A stretch of DNA of 24,891 nucleotides from CAYLNM01 sp964385045. GTDB taxonomy: Bacteria; Planctomycetota; Phycisphaerae; Phycisphaerales; SM1A02. Each line of letters starts with the position of its first letter. The stretch's first letter is position 1. Positions 1 to 7,247 of this stretch are shown one piece after another. Both the position numbers and the translations under genes were made by a program. The notes below the pieces were generated by a model. It saw only the letters and a list, made by a program, of their open reading frames with translations. It had not been told where the DNA came from and searched no databases. The stretch covers positions 1 to 24,891 of the forward strand of contig CAYLNM010000052.1 in assembly GCA_964385045.1 (NCBI GenBank), written 5' to 3'.

Positions 1-155
1 GGCCCGCCGACCCGCCGACCTGCCCGCCCGTCTCCCGCACGCCGGGCATCCCATCGCCGCGATCCCGACGTCGCCGGCCGCCCGCTCGTCGACCGGCGTG
101 TCGCGTGCGGCACGCCGTGCATCGCCCGGCAGACCGCGCGCCGGCCGCCGCGCCC

Positions 156-665
156 TCAGGCCGCGGCCCGCACCTCGCCGCCGTCCCCCGCGTCCGCGGC
201 CGCGGGGCACCAGCACACCGCGATCGCTCCCTCGTCGCCGGCGAGCAGCGTCCGCACCGCGGCCTCGTCCTCGGCCGGCGTCGCAGTGCCGCCCTCCGCG
301 GCCGCCTCGAGCGGCTCGGGCAGGCCGAGGCGGTACTCGCGATCCTCGCCGCCGAGGGCGACCACCACCGAGCCCCCGACGATGTTCGCCAGCTCCGAGA
401 GGGCATCGCGGCCCGTCGTCGTCGGGTCGACCTCGTCCGCGTCGCAGCCGAGCAGGCCGGCGGCGAGCTCGCATGCGAACCCGTCGTCCGCATCGAGCCA
501 GACCGAGCCCTCGCCGACTCCGCTGATCGTGATGCGGGCCCGCTGCGTGGCCGCGAACGGGCCCGGCAGATCCGCCTCGTCGCACGGCTCGACGATCACG
601 AAGGCGATGCGCTCCAGCGCCTCGACCACCAGCTCGCCCAGCCGATCCGCGTCCAGCGTGCTCAT
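156..665 (-). CDS. cheX: CheX/CheC-family chemotaxis phosphatase
   Basis: A 169-residue cytoplasmic protein, last in the chemotaxis operon. It carries the signature of the CheC/CheX/FliY phosphatases (D/S-xxx-E-xx-N, then P about 22 residues later): D87, E91, N94 and P116. In this family the Glu and Asn position a water that hydrolyses CheY aspartyl phosphate. There is one E-xx-N motif, as in CheX, whereas CheC usually has two. The ATG overlaps the cheY stop as ATGA, and a GGGAG site lies 7 bases upstream. Its position directly after cheY supports a role in dephosphorylating that CheY. The protein is somewhat longer than typical CheX because of an Ala/Gly-rich tail. The family call rests on the motif and context; overall similarity was not computed. 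Confidence 0.8.
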   Translation of the reverse strand: MSTLDADRLGELVVEALERIAFVIVEPCDEADLPGPFAATQRARITISGVGEGSVWLDADDGFACELAAGLLGCDADEVDPTTTGRDALSELANIVGGSVVVALGGEDREYRLGLPEPLEAAAEGGTATPAEDEAAVRTLLAGDEGAIAVCWCPAAADAGDGGEVRAAA

Positions 666-1072
666 GATCCCACTCCCAGCCGGCGGCTGATGATCTCCGC
701 CAGCGCCTCGGGCTCGAACGGCTTGTGCAGCGACTCGGAGACGCCCATCGCCTCCAGCCGGTCCAGCCGCTCCCGGTTGGCCTCGGTGCTCACGACGACG
801 ATCAGCACGTCCTCGAGGTCCGGCCGCTGCCGCACCTGCTCGACGAACTCCTCGCCGTTCATCACCGGCATGTTGATGTCGAGCAGCACCAGGTCGGCCG
901 GCGCCGCCTCGAGGGCCGTGATCGCCTCGAGGCCGTTGGCCGCCTCGCGGATGCGATCGGGGTCGATGCCGGCCATGGTCGCCACCTTGCGGATCGCCGT
1001 CCGCAGGATCGGTGAGTCGTCCACGACCAGCACGCTGCAGTCCGTCGCGTTCATCCCGTCGCTCCCGTTCAT
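662..1072 (-). CDS. cheY: CheY-like single-domain response regulator
   Basis: A 136-residue receiver domain with no output domain. The acidic pair is D18/D19 in VVDDSP, the phosphoacceptor is D65 in LLDINMP, the switch residues S96/T97 follow VVV, and the conserved lysine is K117 in HKPF. It should be phosphorylated by the CheA of the same operon and act on a motor or another output protein. The start at 1072 is preferred because it overlaps the stop of the HDOD gene as ATGA and has GAGG 8 bases upstream; an in-frame ATG at 1054 is an alternative. CheX lies immediately downstream with another ATGA overlap. Without motor genes in view, the downstream target is unknown. Confidence 0.92.
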   Translation of the reverse strand: MNGSDGMNATDCSVLVVDDSPILRTAIRKVATMAGIDPDRIREAANGLEAITALEAAPADLVLLDINMPVMNGEEFVEQVRQRPDLEDVLIVVVSTEANRERLDRLEAMGVSESLHKPFEPEALAEIISRRLGVGS

Positions 1073-2052
1073 GCCACGTTCCTCGCGGTGCCGCCGTCGG
1101 CGTCCGCGTCCCCGGCGCCGTTCGCAGCCCCGGGCCCGGCCTCGGCCTCGGTGAGCTCGCGGAAGCGCGCCCACGTCTCGGCCATGATCCGCTCGACCCG
1201 CCGATTCGTCCGCAGCACGCGCTCCTGGACGTGCTCGGCCAGCGGGTACCGCAGTCCGTCGTGCCCGGTCGCCACCCCGGCCCACAGTCCCATCGTGTCG
1301 GCCGCGTGGACCACGTCGTGCAGCGGCGCGTGTCGCTCGGCATCCTCCGGCGGGGCCGGGTCGTGGTGGGCCGCGATGGCGGCCGCGACCTCCTCGGGCA
1401 GGTCCCACCGCCGGGCGAGCATCGCTCCGATCTCGGCGTGGTCCGCCCCGAGGCGTTCGCGCTCGACCTCGAGGAAGCTCCGGGGCCGCTGAGCGCCCGC
1501 GCCGCCCGCACCGCCCGCGCCGCCTGCGCCGCCCGCGCCGCCCGCACCACCCGCGCCACCCGCGTCCCCCGCACCGTCGAGGCTTGCCGCCTCGTCCGGC
1601 ATGAGCATCGCGTCCACCGCCAGCTTGCCGATGTCCCGGAGCAGGGCGCAGGTGAAGGCCAGCCCCGCGTCCACCTCGTCCGCATCCTCGGCCAGCAGCT
1701 CCGCCGCCAGGGCCCCGAAGAGCGCCCCGGTCCAGGCGTCCTGCCGCCGCAGTCCGTAGGCCTGTCCGGAGCCGGCCAGCACCTCGGTCACCTGCTGCTC
1801 GAGCGCGATGCGGATCATCGGGCGGCGGCCAAGCCGCTTCACGCCCTCCGCCACGTCGAACGTGCGGCCGGGCACGCCGTAGGCGGCGGAGTTGGCCCGC
1901 CGCAGCACCGCGGTCGTCAGGCCCTCGTCCTGTCGCACGAGCCGCTCGACCGCCTTGAGGTCCGCGTCCGGCGCCAGCAGCGCCGACAGGACCGCCGCCC
2001 CGCTGCCGGGCAGCGACGGGAGTCGCTCGATCACCAGCTCGACGTCGCTCAT
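1069..2052 (-). CDS. HDOD-domain signalling protein inside the chemotaxis operon
   Basis: A 327-residue cytoplasmic protein. Residues 5-130 look like the N-terminal part of an HDOD domain (LPSLPGSGAAVL, then VLRRANSAAYG). The HD-like core follows at residues 134-150 (ALLRDIGKLAVD) and again at 204-230 (DHAEIGAM...AIAAHH). The usual HD dyad of catalytic HD phosphohydrolases reads RD (R139, D140), so hydrolase activity is doubtful. This is common in HDOD proteins, which are generally regarded as non-catalytic signalling modules. A Gly-Gly-Ala tract at residues 165-187 interrupts the core between helices. The ATG overlaps the cheD stop as ATGA and the stop overlaps the cheY start the same way, so it is translated as part of the operon. 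The Shine-Dalgarno site is weak, which suits coupling. Its precise role is unknown. Confidence 0.85.
   Translation of the reverse strand: MSDVELVIERLPSLPGSGAAVLSALLAPDADLKAVERLVRQDEGLTTAVLRRANSAAYGVPGRTFDVAEGVKRLGRRPMIRIALEQQVTEVLAGSGQAYGLRRQDAWTGALFGALAAELLAEDADEVDAGLAFTCALLRDIGKLAVDAMLMPDEAASLDGAGDAGGAGGAGGAGGAGGAGGAGGAGAQRPRSFLEVERERLGADHAEIGAMLARRWDLPEEVAAAIAAHHDPAPPEDAERHAPLHDVVHAADTMGLWAGVATGHDGLRYPLAEHVQERVLRTNRRVERIMAETWARFRELTEAEAGPGAANGAGDADADGGTARNVA
1492..1560 (-). repeat. 9-bp tandem repeat encoding a (Gly-Gly-Ala)n tract in the HDOD protein
   Basis: About seven consecutive GGA tripeptide units lie at HDOD protein residues 165-187. Codons vary at third positions (for example GGC GGT GCG and GGC GGC GCG), so the array is imperfect at DNA level. 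It probably forms a flexible loop. It is a likely site of length variation between strains. Confidence 0.9.
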
Positions 2053-2621
2053 GCTGCCCACAGCGTCGTCTCCGTGCCGCGGGACTTCACGCTCACCGTG
2101 CCGTCCGCGAGGTTGAGGGTCATGGTCCGGCTGTCGTTGCCCCCGCAGTCCTCGGCCTTCAGCGGCACCCCCGCCTTGAAGAAGACCTTCCGGAGGACGG
2201 TGCGATTGCGGTGGCCGATCCGGAAGTGCCCGTTGCCGGCGAGCACCTCGGCTCCGCCCGCGGCACACACCACGAGCCGGCTCTTGGACGCCCCGAGCTC
2301 GTAGGACCGCTTGAAGAGCAGGGGCAGTCCGGTGTCCGCGAACATCGCCGGGGTGCTCGCGGCCTTGTCCGGATTCGTCTTCGACGTGGGCAGCATGAAG
2401 TGCAGCATGCCGCCGACGTGGGTCTGCGGGTCCCACACCGTCACCCCGATGCAGGAGCCGAGGGCGTAGGTGATGATCTCGTGGTCGGGGCCGGTCGCCA
2501 CCGCGACGTCGGCCACGCCGACGACGGTGCGGCCGGCGGCGGCGGCGGCGGCGCCGCCGCGGCCGGAGGGCGCGGCGACCGAGCTCGCGGGGCGGGTGGG
2601 CCTGGTGGTGGCGTCGGGCAC
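2049..2621 (-). CDS. cheD: CheD, chemoreceptor glutamine deamidase
   Basis: A 190-residue protein. CheD deamidates specific glutamines on chemoreceptors, and in several bacteria it also binds CheC. The catalytic triad of the family is visible: C57 in ALGSCIGV, H74 in GGMLHFMLP, and T51 six residues before the cysteine. A low-complexity Ala/Gly/Arg leader of about 30 residues precedes the domain. The start is GTG, chosen because GGAGGAGGAG ends about 7 bases upstream. That site lies against the cheR stop, so translation is probably coupled to cheR. The stop overlaps the HDOD start as ATGA. CheD together with CheX in one operon implies adaptation by both receptor modification and CheY-P turnover. 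Confidence 0.93.
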   Translation of the reverse strand: MPDATTRPTRPASSVAAPSGRGGAAAAAAGRTVVGVADVAVATGPDHEIITYALGSCIGVTVWDPQTHVGGMLHFMLPTSKTNPDKAASTPAMFADTGLPLLFKRSYELGASKSRLVVCAAGGAEVLAGNGHFRIGHRNRTVLRKVFFKAGVPLKAEDCGGNDSRTMTLNLADGTVSVKSRGTETTLWAA

Positions 2622-2637
2622 GATCGGCTCCTCCTCC

Positions 2638-3444
2638 TCAGCGCACGTAGACGGACGGCTGCGCCGGACGCAGGTCCGACTCGATGCCCGAGAGACTCTC
2701 CGAGCTGCCGAGGATCAGGGCCCCGCCGGGTCGCAGCAGGGCGCCGAGCCGGGCGACGATGTCGGCGCGGGTCTCGCGATCGAAGTAGATCATGACGTTG
2801 CGGCAGAAGATCACGTCGAACGGGCCGCGGAAGCGGAACGGCTCGACCAGGTTCGCCATCCGGTAGCTGACCATCGACCGGATCTCGCGGCTGACCTGCC
2901 ACCGGTCGCCGGATCGCACGAGCCAGCGGTTCCGCATGGTCTCCGGGATCGAGGCGACCGCCTCCGCGTCGTACACGCCGCGCTTCGCGGCCAGCAGCAC
3001 CGACCGGGCGAGGTCGGACGCGAGGATCCGCAGGTCCCAGTCGCCCGAGAGGTGCTCCTTCGCGTGCATCGCGATCGAGTAGGGCTCCTGCCCGGTGGAG
3101 CAGGCGGCGGACCAGACGCGGATCCGGCGGCCCGCCGTGGTCAGGGTCCCGCGCGACAGCGGCGTCCACAGCTCGCGCTCGAGCCAGTCGAAGGCCGGCG
3201 GCTCGCGGAAGAAGCTCGTGGTGTTCGTCGACAGCACGTCGAAGAACTCGAGCTTCTCCTCGTCGGTGGCCGCCGTCTCGAGATGATGCAGGTAGGCGTC
3301 GACGGAGTCGAACGGCCGGTTCCGCAGGAATCGGCCCATGCGCGAGGAGACGAGCTGGATCTTGCGCTCCGGGAGCGAGAGTCCCCACAGCCGGTGGGCG
3401 GTCTCCGAGATCCGCCCGAACTGCTGGCTGGTCAGCGTGCTCAC
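2638..3444 (-). CDS. cheR: CheR, chemoreceptor glutamate methyltransferase
   Basis: A 268-residue SAM-dependent O-methyltransferase that methylates receptor glutamates during adaptation. The N-terminal helical domain covers residues 1-75. The NTTSFFRE motif is at 74-81, the SAM-binding WSAACSTGQEPYS motif at 111-123, and the FCRNVMIYF motif at 213-221. The length is normal for the family. The start is GTG with GGGAG 9 bases upstream. It lies 205 bases after cheW, the only sizeable gap in the operon, and is followed closely by cheD. No VxRxxN-type pentapeptide-binding loop was examined in detail. The partner methylesterase gene cheB is not in the window. Confidence 0.95.
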   Translation of the reverse strand: MSTLTSQQFGRISETAHRLWGLSLPERKIQLVSSRMGRFLRNRPFDSVDAYLHHLETAATDEEKLEFFDVLSTNTTSFFREPPAFDWLERELWTPLSRGTLTTAGRRIRVWSAACSTGQEPYSIAMHAKEHLSGDWDLRILASDLARSVLLAAKRGVYDAEAVASIPETMRNRWLVRSGDRWQVSREIRSMVSYRMANLVEPFRFRGPFDVIFCRNVMIYFDRETRADIVARLGALLRPGGALILGSSESLSGIESDLRPAQPSVYVR

Positions 3445-3525
3445 CGATTCGATCTCCCGGGGCGCATCGCGTCGCCCCGCGTTCGTGCACGCCCCCGTGC
3501 CGTCGCGACCCGGGGGGGACGGATC

Positions 3526-3547
3526 CGCGGCGCCCCCGTGCGCCGCG
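3526..3547. other. Perfect GC-rich inverted repeat between cheW and cheR
   Basis: CGCGGCGC and GCGCCGCG form an 8-base perfect stem around a 6-base loop. It lies inside the 205-base gap between cheW and cheR. It could be an attenuator, an RNA-processing site or a weak terminator. There is no T tract, and in such GC-rich DNA a stem of this size can occur by chance. Confidence 0.3.
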
Positions 3548-3649
3548 CTCCGTCGTCCCCGTCGCCGCGGTCCCCCGGCGGTCCCGGCCGCGGCCCGCCG
3601 ATCGTCGTCCGCGGCCTCGCCGCCCGCCTGCTCGCTCCTCGGTCGCGAC

Positions 3650-4240
3650 TCAGGCCGCGTCCGCGAGGTCCTCGTCGTCCTCGGCGCTCGCGTCGCCGAG
3701 CAGCCCCGCGAGATCGGACCGCGAGAGCACCGCGTCGACCTCGAGCAGCGTGATCACGCGGTCTTTGGCCTTGCCCATGCCCATGATGAAGTCGGTGTCG
3801 AGCTTGCAGCCGAACTTCGGCGCCGCCTCGATGCGATCCTCGGGGATGTCGAGCACCTCGCTGACGGTGTCGACGACCACGCCCATCTGGAAGGCCGCGG
3901 CCTCGCCGTCGTCCTCGACCTCCACCACGATGATGCAGGTCTCCTCGCCGTACTCGACGGCCGCGAGCCCGAAGCGGGTCCGCAGGTCCATGACGGGGAT
4001 GATCTTGCCGCGAAGGTTGATCACGCCCTTGACGTAGTCCGGCGTCTGCGGGAGCGGCGTGATGTCGATCACGCCGATGATCTCGCGCACGCTCAGGATC
4101 CCGAGCCCGTACTCCTCGTCGCCGAGGCGGAAGGTCAGGAACTTCTCGCCGTTGCCGCCGTGGGCGGCCTCGTGCTCGGACGCCTCCGAGGTCTCGTTCG
4201 CGGGGGTCGCGGGGGTCGCGGTGGTGCCCTGGTCGCTCAT
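3650..4240 (-). CDS. cheW: CheW coupling protein
   Basis: A 196-residue SH3-like coupling protein that links receptors to CheA. The CheW domain spans about residues 32-178, with FLTFRLGDEEYGLGI at 34-48 and the signature VINLRGKIIPVMDLR at 73-87. An acidic and Thr/Ala-rich leader of about 30 residues and an acidic C-terminal tail (EDDEDLADAA) flank the domain. The ATG starts one base after the cheA stop, with GGAG 6 bases upstream, so the two genes are almost certainly co-translated. A cysteine at 145 is not part of a known motif. Confidence 0.95.
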   Translation of the reverse strand: MSDQGTTATPATPANETSEASEHEAAHGGNGEKFLTFRLGDEEYGLGILSVREIIGVIDITPLPQTPDYVKGVINLRGKIIPVMDLRTRFGLAAVEYGEETCIIVVEVEDDGEAAAFQMGVVVDTVSEVLDIPEDRIEAAPKFGCKLDTDFIMGMGKAKDRVITLLEVDAVLSRSDLAGLLGDASAEDDEDLADAA

Positions 4241-4241
4241 G

Positions 4242-6857
4242 TCATGCTCCGCTGGCGCCCGCGGCGGCGATGTCCGCCGGGGCCTCGTCGCTGTTCGCCT
4301 GTTCCACGATGCCGGTGATGTCGAGGATGAGGGCCACGCGGCCGTCGCCGAGGATCGCGCCGCCGGCCACGCCGCGGATCGGCTTCACGCCGCTGCCGAG
4401 GCTCTTGATGACCACCTGCTGCTGGCCCATGATGTGGTCGACCGCGAGGCAGAACCGCCCCTCGGTGGACTCGAGGACGAGCAGCAGGCCGTCGCGCAGA
4501 TCGTCGTGCCCCTCGTCGAGGGCGAAGATCCGCTTGAGGCGGTGGATCGGCAGGAGGTCGCCGCGGATGCGGGCCATCTCGCCCTCCTGCATCGTCGTCT
4601 CGAGCTCGGCGTCGGTCGGCTGGAACGACTGCTCGATCGCGAGCGTCGGGACGACGAACCGCTCCTGGCCGACGCGGACGACCATGCCGTCGATGATCGC
4701 CATCGTCAGGGGCAGCTTCATCCGGAAGATCGAGCCCTTGCCGGGCGTCGAGTCGATCTCGACTGCGCCGCGGAGGGCCTCGATGTTCCGCCGCACGACG
4801 TCCATGCCCACGCCGCGGCCCGAGATGTCGGTGATCTTCTCCGCGGTCGAGAACCCCGGCATGAAGATCATGTTGTAGACCTCGTGGTCCGGGATGTCAT
4901 CGGGCTTGCGGTCCGCGGGCACCAGGCCGCGCTCGACCGCCTTGGCCAGGATCCGCTCGCGGTTCAGGCCGCGACCGTCGTCGCGGATCTCGATGATGAT
5001 CGCCCCGCCCTGGTGGTAGGCCCGCAGGGTCAGGGTGCCGTGCTCGGGCTTGCCGGCGGCCGCGCGGTCGGCCGGCGTCTCGATGCCGTGGTCGCACGCG
5101 TTGCGGACCATGTGGACGAGCGGGTCGCCGATCTCCTCGACCACGTTGCGGTCGAGCTCGGTGTCCTCGCCCTCCATCACGAAGTGGACCTTCTTGCCGG
5201 CCTTGCCCGAGACGTCCCGCACGAGGCGGGCCATCTTCTGGAAGGTGCCGCGGACCGGGACCATGCTCAGGGCCATCGAGACGCCCTGCAGGTCGCGGAT
5301 GATCTTGCTCACCTGGGCGAGCGAGCGCTGCACCCGCTGCTCGGCGATCTCGGAGATCACCGGGTCCTGCACCACCATCTGCTGGGCGATCACCAGCTCG
5401 CCGACCATCGTGACGAGGCCGTCGAGGCGGGAGCTGGTGACCTTGACCGTCTGCTCGATCCGGGTCTTCCGGCCGCCGTCGCGGGCCGCGTCGGGGCCGC
5501 CGCCGTCGCCACCCCGCGGCGCGACGGCCGAGGCCGACGGGCGTGCGCCGGCGTCCGGGACGGCCGGGGCGTTCGCGGGCGAGACCTCCGAGGCGGGCGA
5601 CGGGGGCGTCGCGCCGCCGAGGTCCACCGTCTCGCCGGCCACGGTGCGGACGAGGGCGTCGAGGAGCCGCCGGTGCAGGCCGAGGGTCGGCGCGTCGCCG
5701 CCCTCGAGCGCGCCCACGAGCTGCTCGAGGTGGTCGCAGGCCCGGAGCACGAGGTCGAGCTTGCGGGCATCGAGTCGCAGCTTGTCGTTGCGAGCGTGGT
5801 CGAGCAGCGTCTCCGCCTCGTGGGCGAACTCCACGATCGGGCCGAGGTTCATGAACCCCGCCACGCCCTTCACGGTGTGGAAGGCGCGGAAGACGGTGTT
5901 GATGAGCTCGTTGTCGGTGGGGTCCTGCTCGAGGGCGAGCAGGCTCTCCTCGGCCGCGGCGAGGTGCTCGCGGGCCTCGCCGATGAACTCGCCGAGGTTC
6001 TCGTCCATCCCCATGTCGTCGGAGAAGGTCACCGGGGCCGGGTCGTCGAAGGCGGGGTCGCCGGCGGAGGCGGCGGTCGCCGTGCCCGCGGTGCCCGCGC
6101 CGGGGCCGGTCGCGGGGCGAGGGCCGCCGGCGGCGTCCGCATCGCCGCGGCCCGCGGTGATCGCGTCGAGTACCGCGGCGTGGGGCGGCAGCTCGGCGGT
6201 CGGGTCGTCCGAGAGCACGTCGATGACGCGCTTGAGCCAGTCGACCAGGGCCAGGACCTCGTCGCCGCGGTGCCGCTCGCCCGTCGACTCGCGGCGATCG
6301 ATGAGGCTCTCGACCTCGTGGCACAGCGTGCGCACGGACTCGAGGCTGAGGAAGCCCGCCTCGCCCTTGAGCGTGTGGATGATCCGCCGGGCCTCGGCGA
6401 TCCGCTCGGGATCGGGCGTCGCCGGGGCGTCGAGCTCGATCGCGATCGCCTCGAGCGTGCCGAGATGGTCGGCGGTGGAGCCGACCCAGGAGCCGAGGAG
6501 CTCGAGGTCGACGTCGTCGGCGACGTGGTCGCCCCCGGAGGACGCGGTGCCGATCAGCCGGTCGGCGACCTCCGGGGGCAGGTCGGCGTCGCCGCGGGCC
6601 GCGTGACAGATCGCCTCGACGGACTCCCGGAGCCGGTCGAAGGTCTCGGTGGCGTCGTCGGACTCCCGGAAGATGATGGCGCTCGCGAGCTGCGCGGCCT
6701 CGCGGCAGCCGCTGGCCATGCGCGTCCGGCCCGCCGCCCCGGCGGCGTCCATCGCGGACTCGAGCCGCTCCTGGAGATCCACGAGGCCCGGCAGGTCCGT
6801 CGCGTCGAGGGAGGCGGTCAGCTCGGCGATGGCGTCGAAGACGTCCGACAGGGCCAC
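4242..6857 (-). CDS. cheA: CheA chemotaxis histidine kinase with two HPt-like domains
   Basis: An 871-residue kinase, longer than the roughly 650 residues of E. coli CheA. Two phosphotransfer (P1-like) domains are visible: H161 in IIHTLKGEAGF and H327 in FHTVKGVAGF. A Pro/Ala/Gly-rich linker separates them (about 220-280), and another follows (about 410-465). The dimerisation domain begins near 466. The ATPase domain has its N box at HMVRNACDHGIE (583-593), G1 at DDGRG (626-630) and G2 at GRGVGMD (680-686). The CheW-like P5 domain covers about 720-855. No separate P2 domain is evident. The start is GTG with GGAG 7 bases upstream. As first gene of the operon it autophosphorylates and passes phosphate to CheY. 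It contains no receiver domain. Confidence 0.96.
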   Translation of the reverse strand: MALSDVFDAIAELTASLDATDLPGLVDLQERLESAMDAAGAAGRTRMASGCREAAQLASAIIFRESDDATETFDRLRESVEAICHAARGDADLPPEVADRLIGTASSGGDHVADDVDLELLGSWVGSTADHLGTLEAIAIELDAPATPDPERIAEARRIIHTLKGEAGFLSLESVRTLCHEVESLIDRRESTGERHRGDEVLALVDWLKRVIDVLSDDPTAELPPHAAVLDAITAGRGDADAAGGPRPATGPGAGTAGTATAASAGDPAFDDPAPVTFSDDMGMDENLGEFIGEAREHLAAAEESLLALEQDPTDNELINTVFRAFHTVKGVAGFMNLGPIVEFAHEAETLLDHARNDKLRLDARKLDLVLRACDHLEQLVGALEGGDAPTLGLHRRLLDALVRTVAGETVDLGGATPPSPASEVSPANAPAVPDAGARPSASAVAPRGGDGGGPDAARDGGRKTRIEQTVKVTSSRLDGLVTMVGELVIAQQMVVQDPVISEIAEQRVQRSLAQVSKIIRDLQGVSMALSMVPVRGTFQKMARLVRDVSGKAGKKVHFVMEGEDTELDRNVVEEIGDPLVHMVRNACDHGIETPADRAAAGKPEHGTLTLRAYHQGGAIIIEIRDDGRGLNRERILAKAVERGLVPADRKPDDIPDHEVYNMIFMPGFSTAEKITDISGRGVGMDVVRRNIEALRGAVEIDSTPGKGSIFRMKLPLTMAIIDGMVVRVGQERFVVPTLAIEQSFQPTDAELETTMQEGEMARIRGDLLPIHRLKRIFALDEGHDDLRDGLLLVLESTEGRFCLAVDHIMGQQQVVIKSLGSGVKPIRGVAGGAILGDGRVALILDITGIVEQANSDEAPADIAAAGASGA

Positions 6858-7057
6858 GGCAGATCTCCGGATCGGTCACGACGGCGGGAGACGGCGCGGC
6901 GTCCCGCCACGACCTGCTCGCCCCGCGATCGCATCGGCCGGTGACGGCCCCGCGTCCAGTGGACTTCACCGAGAAGCCCGCTCCCGGAGGCGGGGGGCGC
7001 GGGGCCGGGCGGGGGCCGCGCAGCCGGTGCGCCGCCGGGGGCGGGGCGGGGGCGGCG

Positions 7058-7066
7058 TGCTAGGAT
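7058..7066 (+). promoter_or_regulatory. Candidate extended -10 promoter element for paaN
   Basis: TGC followed by TAGGAT fits an extended -10 box (TGnTAnnnT) in otherwise very GC-rich DNA. No clear -35 hexamer is seen. Transcription from here would give a leader of about 175 bases before the GTG at 7248. Confidence 0.5.
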
Positions 7067-7163
7067 CCGCCCACGCGCCCGGCGGAACGCCGTGGTCCGG
7101 CCCTCGCGGCCACCGATCGGCCGGCCGACCGCGGGCCGAGCCCCCACCACCGCGGCCGGATCA

Positions 7164-7198
7164 CGTCCGTGCCGTCCGTGCCGTCCGTGCCGTCCGCG
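7164..7198 (+). repeat. 9-bp tandem repeat in the paaN leader
   Basis: The unit CGTCCGTGC is repeated three times perfectly (7164-7190), followed by a partial fourth copy. It lies about 50 bases upstream of the paaN start and is non-coding. It may affect leader structure or spacing, or may simply be replication slippage. Confidence 0.85.
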
Positions 7199-7247
7199 GC
7201 GCCCTCGTCCGCCCCGAACCCGATCCCTCGACCCCCGGGAGGCCCCC

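Larger units (their letters stand above)
6858..7247. other. 390-base divergent intergenic region between cheA and paaN
   Basis: No protein-coding signal on either strand. It should hold the promoters of the leftward chemosensory operon and the rightward paaN gene. A -10-like TGCTAGGAT is seen for the rightward direction, followed by a 9-bp tandem repeat. I could not recognise a convincing sigma-70, sigma-28 or sigma-54 element for cheA. Confidence 0.7.

Noticed and set aside
1..155. Possible next operon gene downstream of cheX, for example a minus-strand ATG at 54 reading MGCPACG.
   Set aside because: No ribosome site, too little sequence before the window edge, and no recognisable domain.
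4059..6944. Long open frame on the plus strand opposite cheA (961 codons).
   Set aside because: Its translation is a His/Arg/Asp-rich mirror of cheA codons with no domain, as expected from antisense frames in GC-rich DNA.
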